From NCBI RefSeq assembly GCF_014647795.1, contig NZ_BMPW01000008.1, forward strand, positions 310,001 to 374,000: a stretch of DNA of 64,000 bases, written 5' to 3'. Source of the DNA: Actinoplanes campanulatus. GTDB taxonomy: Bacteria > Actinomycetota > Actinomycetes > Mycobacteriales > Micromonosporaceae. Under the pieces are notes generated by a model, which worked only from the letters and a program-made list of their open reading frames with translations, was not told where the DNA came from and did no database searches. Each line of letters begins with the position of its first letter. Within the stretch, counting starts at the first letter, position 1. The translations under genes were made by a program, and so were the position numbers. Below are positions 8,377 to 16,471 of the stretch, piece by piece.

Positions 8377-9042
8377 TCAGGCCTTGCAGTTGTTCTTCCT
8401 GTTCCAGGTGGCGACCGCCTTGACCGGGCTCTTCTGCCCGCCCTTGCGCCACGAGGTGAGGTACGACGCGGGCCAGACGACGCCGCGGCGGACCTTCCAG
8501 TCGCCGGTCTTCTTGCACGCCGGCGAGATGCCGTAGTGCACGTGGCAGACGCCGCTGGAGTTGCCGGTCTTGCCGACCTTGCCCAGCGACTGCCCGGCCT
8601 TGACCCGGACACCCTTCTTGATGCCGGCGGTCACCTTGCTCAGGTGCGAGCCGTAGTAGCGGACGCCGTCGTCGCCGAGGATGGAGACGAACTTGCCGCC
8701 GTTGTACGGCCCGTCCGGCACGCCCTTCTTGTACTTGTCGACCCGGCTCACCTCGAGGACGACACCACCGGTGGTGGCGACGAACGGCTTGCCACAGGCG
8801 GCGAAGATGTCCGTCGCCGGGTAGCCGGAGTGGGTCTTGTGGTACGAGGCGTTCTTCGCCCGTACCGGGAAGACGTACTTGTAGGTGGCGGCGGCCGCGG
8901 CCAGCTCGACCTCGACGGGCGCCACGGCCGCCGCTGGTGCGGCCTCCGCGGCGGGCCCCGCCGGGTTCGAGCCGGGGACGCCGCAGCCGGAGAGGCCCAC
9001 AGCGGCCGCGGTCAATCCCGCCAGCCAGGTTAGATTGCGCAT
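8377..9042 (-). CDS. M23-family peptidase lipoprotein
   Basis: 221 residues. A lipoprotein signal ends at LSGC (C20), followed by an Ala/Pro linker and a LytM-like M23 domain. Zinc ligands are visible in HSGYPATD and in the HVH of CHVHYGISP; YYGSHLSKV is the usual third motif. It probably cuts peptidoglycan cross-links at the cell surface. The extra cysteines (CGK, CHVH, CKKTG, NNCKA) suggest disulfides. It starts only 9 bp after the flavoprotein gene stop, so it may be read from that operon, although the functions look unrelated. Confidence 0.85.
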   Translation of the reverse strand: MRNLTWLAGLTAAAVGLSGCGVPGSNPAGPAAEAAPAAAVAPVEVELAAAAATYKYVFPVRAKNASYHKTHSGYPATDIFAACGKPFVATTGGVVLEVSRVDKYKKGVPDGPYNGGKFVSILGDDGVRYYGSHLSKVTAGIKKGVRVKAGQSLGKVGKTGNSSGVCHVHYGISPACKKTGDWKVRRGVVWPASYLTSWRKGGQKSPVKAVATWNRKNNCKA

Positions 9043-9051
9043 CGCGACACC

Positions 9052-11730
9052 CTAGCGCCCGTTTCCGGCGGTGGCGGTCCCGCGCCGGGCCCAGGCCCGC
9101 ACGTCGGCGTCCGGGTCGTCGGCGGCCGCACGCAGGGCCGCTGCCACGTCGTCGCGGTGCGGCCAGGCCGCCAGCGAGCGGACGGCGGCCTTGCGGACGT
9201 CGAGGTTGCCGTCGCGGACGGCGCCGGACAGGGCCGGGGCGGCGACGTCCGGTTCGGCGGCGGCCAGGCCCTTGGCGGCGCCCTCGCGCACCTGCCACGC
9301 CGGGTCGCCGAGCGCGGTGACCGCGGTGGCGGCGAGCGGCGGCGGGCAGCCGATTCCGGCGGCCGCGGCCAGCGCGGCGGCCCGGACCAGGACGTCGTCG
9401 TCGCCGGTGAGCCGGTGCAGGGTGCCGGCGGCGGCCGGGTCACCGACCGTGCCGAGGCCGTGCGCGGCGGCCACCCGCACCTCGCGGGCCGGGTCGAGGG
9501 CGGCCGCGGCGAGACCGCCGACGTCGTCGCGGCGGACCAGACCGCGGACGGCCTGGAGACGGACCGCCACGTCGACGTCCTCGGCGGCGGCCCGGAAGTC
9601 GGCGGAGCCGCCCAGGCCGATGATCCGCAGCAGCTCGATCACGATCTCGCGGACCGCGGTGTCGGTGCTCGCGTAGCCGGCCCGCAGCCGCTGGGCCAGG
9701 TCCTCGGTGGCGGGCAGGACGTCGGCGAGTTCCCGCAGGCCGGTCACCGCGGCGGCGCGCACCGTGCGGTCGGGGTCGGCGAGGGCGCCGACCAGGGCGT
9801 CGGCCACGCCGGGCGGGGCGACCTCGGTGAGCGTCGCGACGGCGGTACGGCGTACGCCCGCGTCGGCGTCGTCGAGGTACTGGGCGAAAGCGGTCAGGGC
9901 GGGTTCCTGTTCGGCGAGCGCCAGGACGGCCACGATGCGCGCGGCCGCGGCGGTCGAGGTGCTCTCACCCGTACGATCAATGGTTTTGTGAAGTGCGGCG
10001 GCGCCGAATCTCCTGGGCTCGGAGACGGGGGTTTCGGGGGCGCCGGACGGGGGCTGGAATCCGTCGACCGGGAAGAGGTATTCGGCGACCGGCCGTTTGA
10101 CGAATTCCATCTCACCGGCGGCGTTGCGGCGCAGATTGAGGTGGTAGAGCCATTCGTCGTCGTCACGGGACGGATGGTCGGCGCGGTCGTGGTAGAGGCC
10201 CCAGCGGCTCTCGGTGCGCACGAGGGAGGCGCGGGCGGCCATCTCGGCGCAGTCGCGGATGAAACTGACCTCCACGCAGCGCATGAGCTCGTGCGGGGTG
10301 CGGCCGCCCATCTCGGCGATCTCGCCGGTCATCCGGTGGAACGTCTCGACCGCGATCTCGAGTTTGGCGGCCGACTTCGGCGGGGCCACATAGTCGTTGA
10401 CGAACCGGCGCAGCTTGTATTCGACCTGCTGCTGCGGCGGGCCGTCCGGGTGTTCCAGCGGGCGATAGATCAGTTCCCTGGCAGCGGCGATCTGGTCCTG
10501 CGGCAGATCGGAGATGTCGCTCTTCTCCAACGAAGCCGCGTGCGTCCCCGCCAGATCGCCGTAGACGAACGCGCCGATCATGTAGTTGTGCGGCACACAC
10601 GCCAGATCACCGGCCGCGTAAAGGCCCGGAACCGTGGTCGCCCCGTTCTCGTCGACCCACACACCGGACGCGGAATGGCCGCCGCACAGCCCGATCTCGG
10701 AGATGTGCATCTCGATGTCGTGAGTCCGGTAATCGTGCCCGCGCCCGGCATGGAACGTCCCCCGCGACGGCCGTTCGGTGGAGTGCAGAATGCCCTCCAC
10801 GGTGGCGATCGTCTCGTCCGGCAGATGGCTGAGCTTCAGATAGATCGGCCCGCGGTCGGAGTCGAGTTCCCGGGCCACCTCGGACATCATCTGCCCGGAC
10901 CAGTAATCGCAGTCGACGAACCGTTCGCCCCGGTTGTTGACCTGATAGCCGCCGAACGGATTGGCCACATAGGCGCAGGCGGGCCCGTTGTAGTCCTTGA
11001 TCAGCGGGTTGATCTGGAAGCATTCGATCCCGGACAGTTCCGCCCCGGCGTGGTAGGCCATGGCGTACCCGTCGCCCGCGTTGGTCGGGTTCTCGTAGGT
11101 GCCGTAGAGGTAGCCGCTGGCCGGCAGGCCGAGCCGCCCGCACGCGCCGGTGGCCAGGACGACGGCGTTCGCGGCCACGGTGACGAACTCGCCGCTGCGG
11201 GTGTCGAAACCGGCCGCGCCGACCGCCCGGCCCTCGTGGGTGAGGACCCGGACCGGCATGACCCGGTTCTCGATCTGGATCCTCTCCCGGTTGTGGCGGC
11301 TGCGCAGCACCCGGTAGAGGACCTTCTTGATGTCGCGGCCCTCCGGCATCGGCAGCACGTACCGGCCGGAGCGGTGCACCTGGCGGACCGCGTACTCGCC
11401 GTACTCGTCCTTCTCGAACTTGACGCCGTACCTCTCCAGCCGCTGCACCATGGCGTGGCCGCGGACCGCGGTCTGGTGGACGGTGCGCTGGTTGACGATG
11501 CCGTCGTTGGCGCGGGTGATCTCGCGGACGTAGTCCTCGGGGGTGGCCTTGCCCGGGATGACCGCGTTGTTGACGCCGTCCATGCCCATGGCCAGCGCCC
11601 CGGAGTGCCGGACGTGCGCCTTCTCCAGGAGCAGGACGTTCGCGCCGGCGGCCGCGGCGGACAGCGCGGCCATGGTTCCGGCCGTGCCGCCGCCGATGAC
11701 CAGCACGTCGGTGGTGAGGTGGCGGGTCAC
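9052..11730 (-). CDS. AprA-like FAD flavoprotein fused to C-terminal HEAT repeats
   Basis: 892 residues. The first 570 or so are a fumarate reductase/succinate dehydrogenase-type flavoprotein: FAD motif VIGGGTAGTMAALSA at 11-25, NPTNAGDGYAMAYHAGAE, RGPIYLKLSHLP and the late VPGLYAAGDLACV. The RGPIY and tail features are closest to adenylylsulfate reductase alpha subunits (AprA). From about residue 590 come eight or more HEAT/PBS-lyase-type repeats (DDADAGVRRTAVATL, DPDRTVRAAAVTGL, DPAWQVREGAAKGL). The HEAT tail is not part of AprA or FrdA and may be a docking platform. It is the last gene of the coupled operon with ferredoxin and ABC importer, so it likely reduces or oxidises the imported compound. 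The substrate is unknown. Confidence 0.85.
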   Translation of the reverse strand: MTRHLTTDVLVIGGGTAGTMAALSAAAAGANVLLLEKAHVRHSGALAMGMDGVNNAVIPGKATPEDYVREITRANDGIVNQRTVHQTAVRGHAMVQRLERYGVKFEKDEYGEYAVRQVHRSGRYVLPMPEGRDIKKVLYRVLRSRHNRERIQIENRVMPVRVLTHEGRAVGAAGFDTRSGEFVTVAANAVVLATGACGRLGLPASGYLYGTYENPTNAGDGYAMAYHAGAELSGIECFQINPLIKDYNGPACAYVANPFGGYQVNNRGERFVDCDYWSGQMMSEVARELDSDRGPIYLKLSHLPDETIATVEGILHSTERPSRGTFHAGRGHDYRTHDIEMHISEIGLCGGHSASGVWVDENGATTVPGLYAAGDLACVPHNYMIGAFVYGDLAGTHAASLEKSDISDLPQDQIAAARELIYRPLEHPDGPPQQQVEYKLRRFVNDYVAPPKSAAKLEIAVETFHRMTGEIAEMGGRTPHELMRCVEVSFIRDCAEMAARASLVRTESRWGLYHDRADHPSRDDDEWLYHLNLRRNAAGEMEFVKRPVAEYLFPVDGFQPPSGAPETPVSEPRRFGAAALHKTIDRTGESTSTAAAARIVAVLALAEQEPALTAFAQYLDDADAGVRRTAVATLTEVAPPGVADALVGALADPDRTVRAAAVTGLRELADVLPATEDLAQRLRAGYASTDTAVREIVIELLRIIGLGGSADFRAAAEDVDVAVRLQAVRGLVRRDDVGGLAAAALDPAREVRVAAAHGLGTVGDPAAAGTLHRLTGDDDVLVRAAALAAAAGIGCPPPLAATAVTALGDPAWQVREGAAKGLAAAEPDVAAPALSGAVRDGNLDVRKAAVRSLAAWPHRDDVAAALRAAADDPDADVRAWARRGTATAGNGR

Positions 11731-12455
11731 GTGAGGCTCCTCAGGATCTCCTCGCGGGCCGCGCGGACCACGGGGGTGCCGCGGGTCGCCGGATCGCGGG
11801 GTTCGGGGACGTCGATCAGGGTGCGCACGCCCTCCGGGCCGAGGACCGCGACCCGGTCACCGAGGTAGAGCGCCTCGTCGACGTCGTGGGTGATGAAGAC
11901 GACGGTGGCCGGGGTGGTCCGCAGCACGTCGACGAGCAGCCGCTGCATGGCGGCGCGGGTCTGCGCGTCCAGCGCCCCGAACGGCTCGTCCATCAGGATC
12001 GCCTTCGGTTCGCCGGCCAGCGTGCGGGCCAGTTGCACCCGCTGGCGCATGCCTCCGGACAGCTTGCCGGGCCGCCGGTCGCCGTGGTCGGCGAGCCCGA
12101 CCTGGGCGAGCCAGTGGTCGGCCAGCCGGCGGCGTTCGCCGCGCGGCACCCGGCGGATGGCCAGCGGCAGCTCCACATTGCGGCGGGCGCTGCGCCACGG
12201 GAGCAGGGCGTCGTCCTGGAAGACCAGCGCCCGGTCCGGGGACGGGCCGGTGATCGGGGCGCCGTCGGCGAGCAGGGCGCCGCCGCGGACCGGGAGCAGG
12301 CCGGCCAGGCTGCGCAGCAGGGTGGACTTGCCGCAGCCGGAGGCGCCGACCACGACCAGCACCTCGCCGGGGCGGATGTCGAGGTCGAGGTCGCGCACCA
12401 CGGTCTCGTCGCCGTGCCCGAGGCTCACGCCGTTGATGTGGAAGGCGAGGCTCAC
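11727..12455 (-). CDS. NitT/TauT-type ABC transporter ATPase
   Basis: 242 residues with Walker A GASGCGKST, Q-loop QDDALLPW, signature LSGGMRQRV, Walker B AILMDEPFGALD and switch THDVDEAL, all as in SsuB/TauB/NrtD. It energises import of a small organic anion such as a sulfonate. The start overlaps the permease stop and the stop overlaps the flavoprotein start, each by ATGA. Confidence 0.93.
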   Translation of the reverse strand: MSLAFHINGVSLGHGDETVVRDLDLDIRPGEVLVVVGASGCGKSTLLRSLAGLLPVRGGALLADGAPITGPSPDRALVFQDDALLPWRSARRNVELPLAIRRVPRGERRRLADHWLAQVGLADHGDRRPGKLSGGMRQRVQLARTLAGEPKAILMDEPFGALDAQTRAAMQRLLVDVLRTTPATVVFITHDVDEALYLGDRVAVLGPEGVRTLIDVPEPRDPATRGTPVVRAAREEILRSLT

Positions 12456-13276
12456 CGGTCCCCCACCACCCGGCGGCCGAGCAGTTCGACGGCGCCCGCG
12501 GTAGCGAAGCCGAGCACCCCGATGGTGATCATCCCGACCAGCACGGCCGGGTAGTCGACGATCGTGTAGGCGTGCCAGGTGCGGTACCCGACGCCGTAGT
12601 CACCGGAGATCATCTCGGCGGAGATGACGCAGATCCAGGCCACGCCCATGCCGACCGACAGGCCACCGAACACGCCTGGCAGCGCCCCGGGCAGCACCAC
12701 GCTGAGCAGCACCCGCCAGCGCCCGCCGCCCATCGTGCGGACCGCGTCCTCCCACACCGTCGGCAGCGCGCGGACCGCGTGCCGGGTGCTGACCAGGATC
12801 GGGAAGAACGCCGCGGTGAAGGTGATGAACACGATGCCCTGCTCGTTCTCCGGGAACAGCAGGATCGCGACCGGCACCAGGGCGATCGCCGGGATCGGCC
12901 GGACCACCTCGAACAGCGGTTGCAGCAGGTCGGACAGCAGCCGGGAACGGGCCACCGCGATGCCGGCGGCGATCCCGGCGACCGCGGCCAGGGCGAACCC
13001 GGTGAGGATCCGGACCAGGCTCTGCGCGATGTCCAGGTAGTACAGCGGGTCCCGCAGCAGCAGGCCGAGCTGCCCGGCCACCTCGACCGGCGTGGGCAGC
13101 CGGTCGAAGCGGATCCACAGGGTGGCGTCGGTGGCGGTCAGCCACTGCCAGATGAGCAGGGCGGTCACCAGCGAGGCGGCGCGGATCAGCCAGCGACTCG
13201 CCTGGCGGCCTGCCGGCCGCTTCGGGCTCGACTCGGTCCGGGTCTCCCGTGCCGGTGCGGCGAGGGTGGTGGTCAT
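12452..13276 (-). CDS. NitT/TauT-type ABC transporter permease
   Basis: 274 residues with about six membrane segments and the BPD_transp_1 fold of SsuC/TauC permeases. The EAA-like coupling segment is around TVWEDAVRTMGGGRWRVLLSVVLPGALP. The N-terminal 30 residues are basic and cytoplasmic. It is coupled by 4-bp overlaps to the binding-protein gene before it and the ATPase gene after it. Confidence 0.92.
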   Translation of the reverse strand: MTTTLAAPARETRTESSPKRPAGRQASRWLIRAASLVTALLIWQWLTATDATLWIRFDRLPTPVEVAGQLGLLLRDPLYYLDIAQSLVRILTGFALAAVAGIAAGIAVARSRLLSDLLQPLFEVVRPIPAIALVPVAILLFPENEQGIVFITFTAAFFPILVSTRHAVRALPTVWEDAVRTMGGGRWRVLLSVVLPGALPGVFGGLSVGMGVAWICVISAEMISGDYGVGYRTWHAYTIVDYPAVLVGMITIGVLGFATAGAVELLGRRVVGDR

Positions 13277-14622
13277 GCCTCGTTCACCGCTTTCTCGTAC
13301 GCGAGGACGCGCGACCCCGGGTGGGCGGTGTTGTAGGCGAGCGCCGCCGCCTCGGTGACGAACGGCAGGAAGCGGTCGCCGTCGCGTACCCAGGTGCTCT
13401 TGTCGGCGAACCAGCGGGTGCCGGTGCCGGCGTCCGGCACGTACGCGGCCCGGATCTTCTTACCGGCCGTCGTCGCGGCCTTCACCGCCTTGAGCAGGCA
13501 GGTCGGGTCAGCGGTGGCCTGCGTGCCACTCTCTCCGTCGAGCCACAGCTCCCCCGCGAGCGCCTTGTCCCCGACCGGCTTCCCACAGATCGCGTCGGTG
13601 CCGCTCAGCACGGCCCCGGGCGTGCCACCGGCCTGCACCAGGCTGTCGTCGACGAACGCGTCCAGGTCGATGTCCTGGAGCACCCCGATCGACCTCAGGA
13701 ACGGCACGTCCTGATCGAGAGCGGCCCGCAGGTCGGGTTTGATCGGCAGGTCGAAGGTGGCGATGCCGTTCGCGCCGTTGTAGAGGTATACCACCTCGGC
13801 CGGCAGCCCGGTCTCCTTCGCGACGATCTCGGCGGCCTGCACCGGGTTCTTCCAGAGGAACTCGGTGGCGTCCTGCTGGGCGGCCAGGAAGGCCTTCACG
13901 ACGTCGGGCTTCTCGTCGGCATAGGCTTCGCGGACGACGGTGCCGTGCAGAGTGGGCACGCCGAGCGCGCCGCCGTCGTAGAGGACGGTGGCCTCGCCGC
14001 GGTGCACGAGCAGGCCGGGCCAGGCGACGAACTGTGACAGCGCGTCGACGTTGCCCGACTGCAGGGCGGACGCGCCGATCGGTGGCTGCTGGTTCTCCAC
14101 CTTGACGTCGGTGTCCTTCAGCCCCTCCTTGCGCAGCGCCTGCACGAACAGGCCGTGCGCGGCGGAGCCGACGCTGGTGGAGACGACCTTGCCCTTCAGT
14201 TCGGAGAGCGACCGCACCTTGGAGTCGTTCGCGACCACCACGGTGTTGAGGGCGCCGCGCTGGTTGAAGCCGGTGACCGCGATCATCTTCGTCCGGGTCT
14301 GCTCCGACTGCTGGCCGCGGGCGCCGTTGATGAGCAGCGGATAGTCACCCATCGAGCCGATGTCGATCTTCCCGGCCATCATCTGGGCGGTGATCGGGGC
14401 GCCGGTGTCGTAGTCCTGCCAGACGACCTGGTAGCCGTCGCCGAGCCGCTTCTCCAGGAAGCCCTGGGCGCGCAGCAGGGTGCCGGCGGTGACGGTGTTG
14501 ATGGTCTTGGACTGGTAGCCGACGACGACCTGCTCGGCGCCGGCGTCGGCGGCCTGCCCGGCCACCGTGCAGCCGGTGAGCGCCAGCAGCGCCGTGAGCG
14601 GGAACGCGAGCCGGGCCCTCAT
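13273..14622 (-). CDS. NMT1/SsuA-like substrate-binding lipoprotein
   Basis: 449 residues, longer than the usual 320-340 of SsuA/TauA. The lipoprotein signal ends at LTGC. VVVGYQSKTINTVTAGTLLRAQGFLEKRL starts the type II binding fold; DIGSMGDYPLLINGARGQQ and GKVVSTSVGSAAHGLFVQALRKEG are typical NitT/TauT motifs. The C-terminal 100 residues are extra (LLKAVKAATTAGKKIRAAYV). It is preceded by the ferredoxin gene with an ATGA overlap. The family suggests a sulfonate-like ligand; the true ligand is not known. Confidence 0.88.
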   Translation of the reverse strand: MRARLAFPLTALLALTGCTVAGQAADAGAEQVVVGYQSKTINTVTAGTLLRAQGFLEKRLGDGYQVVWQDYDTGAPITAQMMAGKIDIGSMGDYPLLINGARGQQSEQTRTKMIAVTGFNQRGALNTVVVANDSKVRSLSELKGKVVSTSVGSAAHGLFVQALRKEGLKDTDVKVENQQPPIGASALQSGNVDALSQFVAWPGLLVHRGEATVLYDGGALGVPTLHGTVVREAYADEKPDVVKAFLAAQQDATEFLWKNPVQAAEIVAKETGLPAEVVYLYNGANGIATFDLPIKPDLRAALDQDVPFLRSIGVLQDIDLDAFVDDSLVQAGGTPGAVLSGTDAICGKPVGDKALAGELWLDGESGTQATADPTCLLKAVKAATTAGKKIRAAYVPDAGTGTRWFADKSTWVRDGDRFLPFVTEAAALAYNTAHPGSRVLAYEKAVNEA

Positions 14623-14846
14623 CGGATCAGCACCGGCATGTTGACGGTCACCGCGCCGGTCGGGCAGCGGGCCGCGCACGGGCCGCAGTACCAGCACTCG
14701 TCCACGTGCATGTACGCCTTGCTGGTCTCCGGGTCGATGGCCAGCGAGTCCAGTGGGCACATGTCGACGCAGAGCGTGCACTCGTCAATACATAGACCTT
14801 TATCGATGACTACGGGCACATCGACCCGTTGATCGACCAGCGCCAT
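14619..14846 (-). CDS. Two-cluster [4Fe-4S] ferredoxin, AprB-like
   Basis: 75 residues. Cysteines at 19, 23, 26 and 30, and at 51, 54, 57 and 61, give two [4Fe-4S] clusters. The second is a regular CxxCxxCxxxCP; the first has an extra residue (Cx3CxxCxxxCP). It is preceded by the ribosome-binding site AGGAGA. It is probably the electron partner of the AprA-like flavoprotein encoded four genes later, as AprB is for AprA, although true AprB is about twice as long. Confidence 0.88.
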   Translation of the reverse strand: MALVDQRVDVPVVIDKGLCIDECTLCVDMCPLDSLAIDPETSKAYMHVDECWYCGPCAARCPTGAVTVNMPVLIR

Positions 14847-14863
14847 GGGATTCTCCTGCGATT

Positions 14864-15607
14864 CTAGAAACTGCTGATACGGCTCAGCCGGGTCACCAGG
14901 GTCAGCCGGTCGCCACGGAACCGGATCCACTCCAGATCCACCGGGCGGCCGTCGGCCAGATGGGTGACCCGTTCGATCATGAGCAGCGCGGCCCGGTCGG
15001 CGACACCGATCAGGTCGGCGCTGTGCGGGTCGGCGTTGACCGCCTCGATGCTGATGTCGGCGGTGCCCAGACTCTGCCCGGTCAGCTCCTCGATGAGCAC
15101 GAACACGTCCCGCCCGGCCAGATCCTCGGCGAGCAGCGGGACACCGATGTCCTGCGGCAGATAGGTGAGATCCAGCGAGACCGGGGTGCCGTCCAGGCTG
15201 CGGACCCGCTCCAGGTAGACGACCTGCTCACCGTCCGGGATCCGGAGCCGCTGCGCGACCACGGCGGGCGGGCGGACCAGCGCGACCGTACGCACCTCGT
15301 TGGTGATCTCGCCGTGCCCGTGCAGGGTCTCGGCGAGCCCGGCCAGGCGGTGCAGGCCGTGGGCGTACTTGGCGGTGACGACCAGGGTGCCGACGCCGGG
15401 CTGGCGCGCGACCAGACCCTCCGCGGCCAGCAGTCCGAGCGCCTCCCGGACGGTGTTGCGGGACGCCTCGAAGTCGTGGCAGAGCTGCGCCTCGCCGGGC
15501 AGCACCCGGAACACCCCGCCGAGCACCTGGTGCCGCAGCACGTCGGCGATCTGCCGCGCCCGGTCGGCGCGCCGCCACCGCGCCTCGACCGTTGCCGGTT
15601 GTCTCAT
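14864..15607 (-). CDS. GntR-family regulator with UTRA ligand domain
   Basis: 247 residues. The N-terminal winged helix (RARQIADVLRHQVLGGVF, then ASRNTVREALGLLAAEGLVARQPGVGTLV) is followed by a UTRA effector-binding domain (QVVYLERVRSLDGTPVSLDLTYLPQDIG, RPVDLEWIRFRGDRL). The ATG (15605-15607) has GGGAGG at a good distance; a GTG three codons upstream is possible. It is the first gene of the operon, 17 bp before the ferredoxin start, so it likely controls the importer and flavoprotein in response to the substrate or a product. Confidence 0.9.
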   Translation of the reverse strand: MRQPATVEARWRRADRARQIADVLRHQVLGGVFRVLPGEAQLCHDFEASRNTVREALGLLAAEGLVARQPGVGTLVVTAKYAHGLHRLAGLAETLHGHGEITNEVRTVALVRPPAVVAQRLRIPDGEQVVYLERVRSLDGTPVSLDLTYLPQDIGVPLLAEDLAGRDVFVLIEELTGQSLGTADISIEAVNADPHSADLIGVADRAALLMIERVTHLADGRPVDLEWIRFRGDRLTLVTRLSRISSF

Positions 15608-15616
15608 CCCGTTCAC

Positions 15617-16079
15617 CTCCCGCGCTTCATCGGGATAAACCTACAAAGCTCATAGGAAAACTGGAAGCAGTGGGCGGCTGCGCCACCTGCGCCCACCCTC
15701 GCTGCCACCCCTGAGCTGCGGTTTCTTCCGCAGCAGCGATGGTTGCGCCGGAAAACACGCTCGGATCCTGGGACACGGCCCGAAGGCCCGCCCCGGCCGC
15801 CGCCATCCGCCCTCTCCCGCTGCCGGCCCGGCTCGCACCGCTGCCACCGCACACGGAAGCCCCCACGTGCGCGACCGCCCCCGCAATTGGTCGTGGGTGT
15901 TTTCGGTAAGGGCGAAACGGGTCAGCAGTACATCGCTGAGGCCGGACAGGTGGCGGCCCCGCGGCGACCCGGCGGACCGCGCCAGAACGGCCGGTCGTGC
16001 GTCCAACACGCATCCGAGGGCGCAATGTCCAGCTCGATCAGGCCGCATTGTCGCAGCTGAGCGGCCGTTGCTGACTGGT
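15617..16079. other. Non-coding spacer upstream of the GntR operon
   Basis: No frame here has convincing coding character or family resemblance. A short inverted repeat CCTA/TAGG at 15640-15656 in an A+T-richer patch 33 bp before the GntR start could be its operator and promoter region. Nothing else is recognisable. Confidence 0.4.
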
Positions 16080-16112
16080 GAAGCCCGGGGGCATGGCCAG
16101 CCCCCGGGCTTC
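16080..16112 (-). terminator. Strong hairpin after the Y-RNA-like genes
   Basis: A perfect 13-bp G+C-rich stem (16080-16092 with 16100-16112) closes a 7-base loop. It begins 22 bp past the 3' end of the second tRNA-mimic RNA and would end a transcript running from the gene at 17203. It could work in either direction. Confidence 0.7.
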
Positions 16113-16133
16113 CGCTTACCACTGAGTTGCACA

Positions 16134-16267
16134 CGCCAGCACGTTTAAGAGCGAGGATCACTCTGATGACATCCGGGTTTTGCCTTTAAACTACCGCCCC
16201 CCGAAAGCGGAGCGGGCCGGAATTGAACCGGCATCCGGTGTCTCTGTCCTGCTCGTTCGATCTGGCG
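16134..16267 (-). ncRNA. YrlA-type Y RNA candidate 2 (permuted tRNA mimic)
   Basis: Read on the minus strand: T-arm GCCGG-TTCAATT-CCGGC (16232-16216), then the 3' acceptor strand CCGCTCC (16215-16209), loop GCTTTCGG, and the 5' acceptor strand GGGGCGG (16200-16194), with all 7 bp paired. Next come TA and D-arm GTTT-AAAGGCA-AAAC (16191-16177). Flanking strands pair where an anticodon stem would be: GACACCGG (16242-16235) with CCGG(A)TGTC (16176-16168). After an internal loop, GAGCAGGA (16254-16247) pairs with TCCT(C)GCTC (16157-16149), and at the ends CGCCAG pairs with CTGGCG (16139-16134). Ends joined in a long bulged stem plus a tRNA-like head is the known plan of bacterial YrlA Y RNAs. Confidence 0.75.
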
Positions 16268-16289
16268 ATCAGTGGTGAATGCTGACATT

Positions 16290-16449
16290 GGAGCGAGAAT
16301 CTGAGTCTCATCCCGGCTGCCTCTGCCAGTTGGGCTACCCCCGCGTGGAATGCAGGGGGCGGGACTCGAACCCGCACTGTCACCGGGTGGTTCAGCTTCA
16401 GCCTCAGCTGTCAGCTTCGCGCCCGGAATTCGGGCGCACCCCGCGCTCC
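16290..16449 (-). ncRNA. YrlA-type Y RNA candidate 1 (permuted tRNA mimic)
   Basis: Minus strand: T-arm GCGGG-TTCGAGT-CCCGC (16375-16359), 3' acceptor strand CCCCTGC (16358-16352), loop ATTCCAC, 5' acceptor strand GCGGGGG (16344-16338), with all 7 bp paired. Then TA and D-arm with stem GCC/GGC and loop CAACTGGCAGA (16335-16319). The flanks pair as CCCGGT (16387-16382) with GCCGGG (16317-16312), then CTGAG with CTCAG, and GGAGCG (16449-16444) with CGCTCC (16295-16290) at the ends. An extra 7-bp hairpin (16419-16437) sits in the 5' strand. The two heads share no long sequence identity but fold identically, which is strong evidence for RNA genes. It lies 22 bp past the stop of the gene at 16472. 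Confidence 0.75.
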
Positions 16450-16471
16450 CACGGGGGTCTGTGACGGGTCA

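Noticed and set aside
9157-11868. A 903-codon plus-strand open frame
   Set aside because: It is the mirror of the AprA-like gene, with Gly/Arg/Val-rich composition and no family motifs; the minus strand carries all motifs.
16114-16129. A third D-arm-like stretch (CAACTCAGTGGTAAGC on the minus strand)
   Set aside because: No matching T-arm or acceptor strand lies in front of it; it overlaps the approach to the terminator.
16209-16380. Ordinary tRNA genes (a tRNA-Leu with CAG loop was considered from the minus strand)
   Set aside because: A CUCAGAU loop with a 5-bp stem exists at 16294-16310, but no normal-order acceptor pairs and the variable region would be over 60 nt. The permuted fold pairs perfectly instead.
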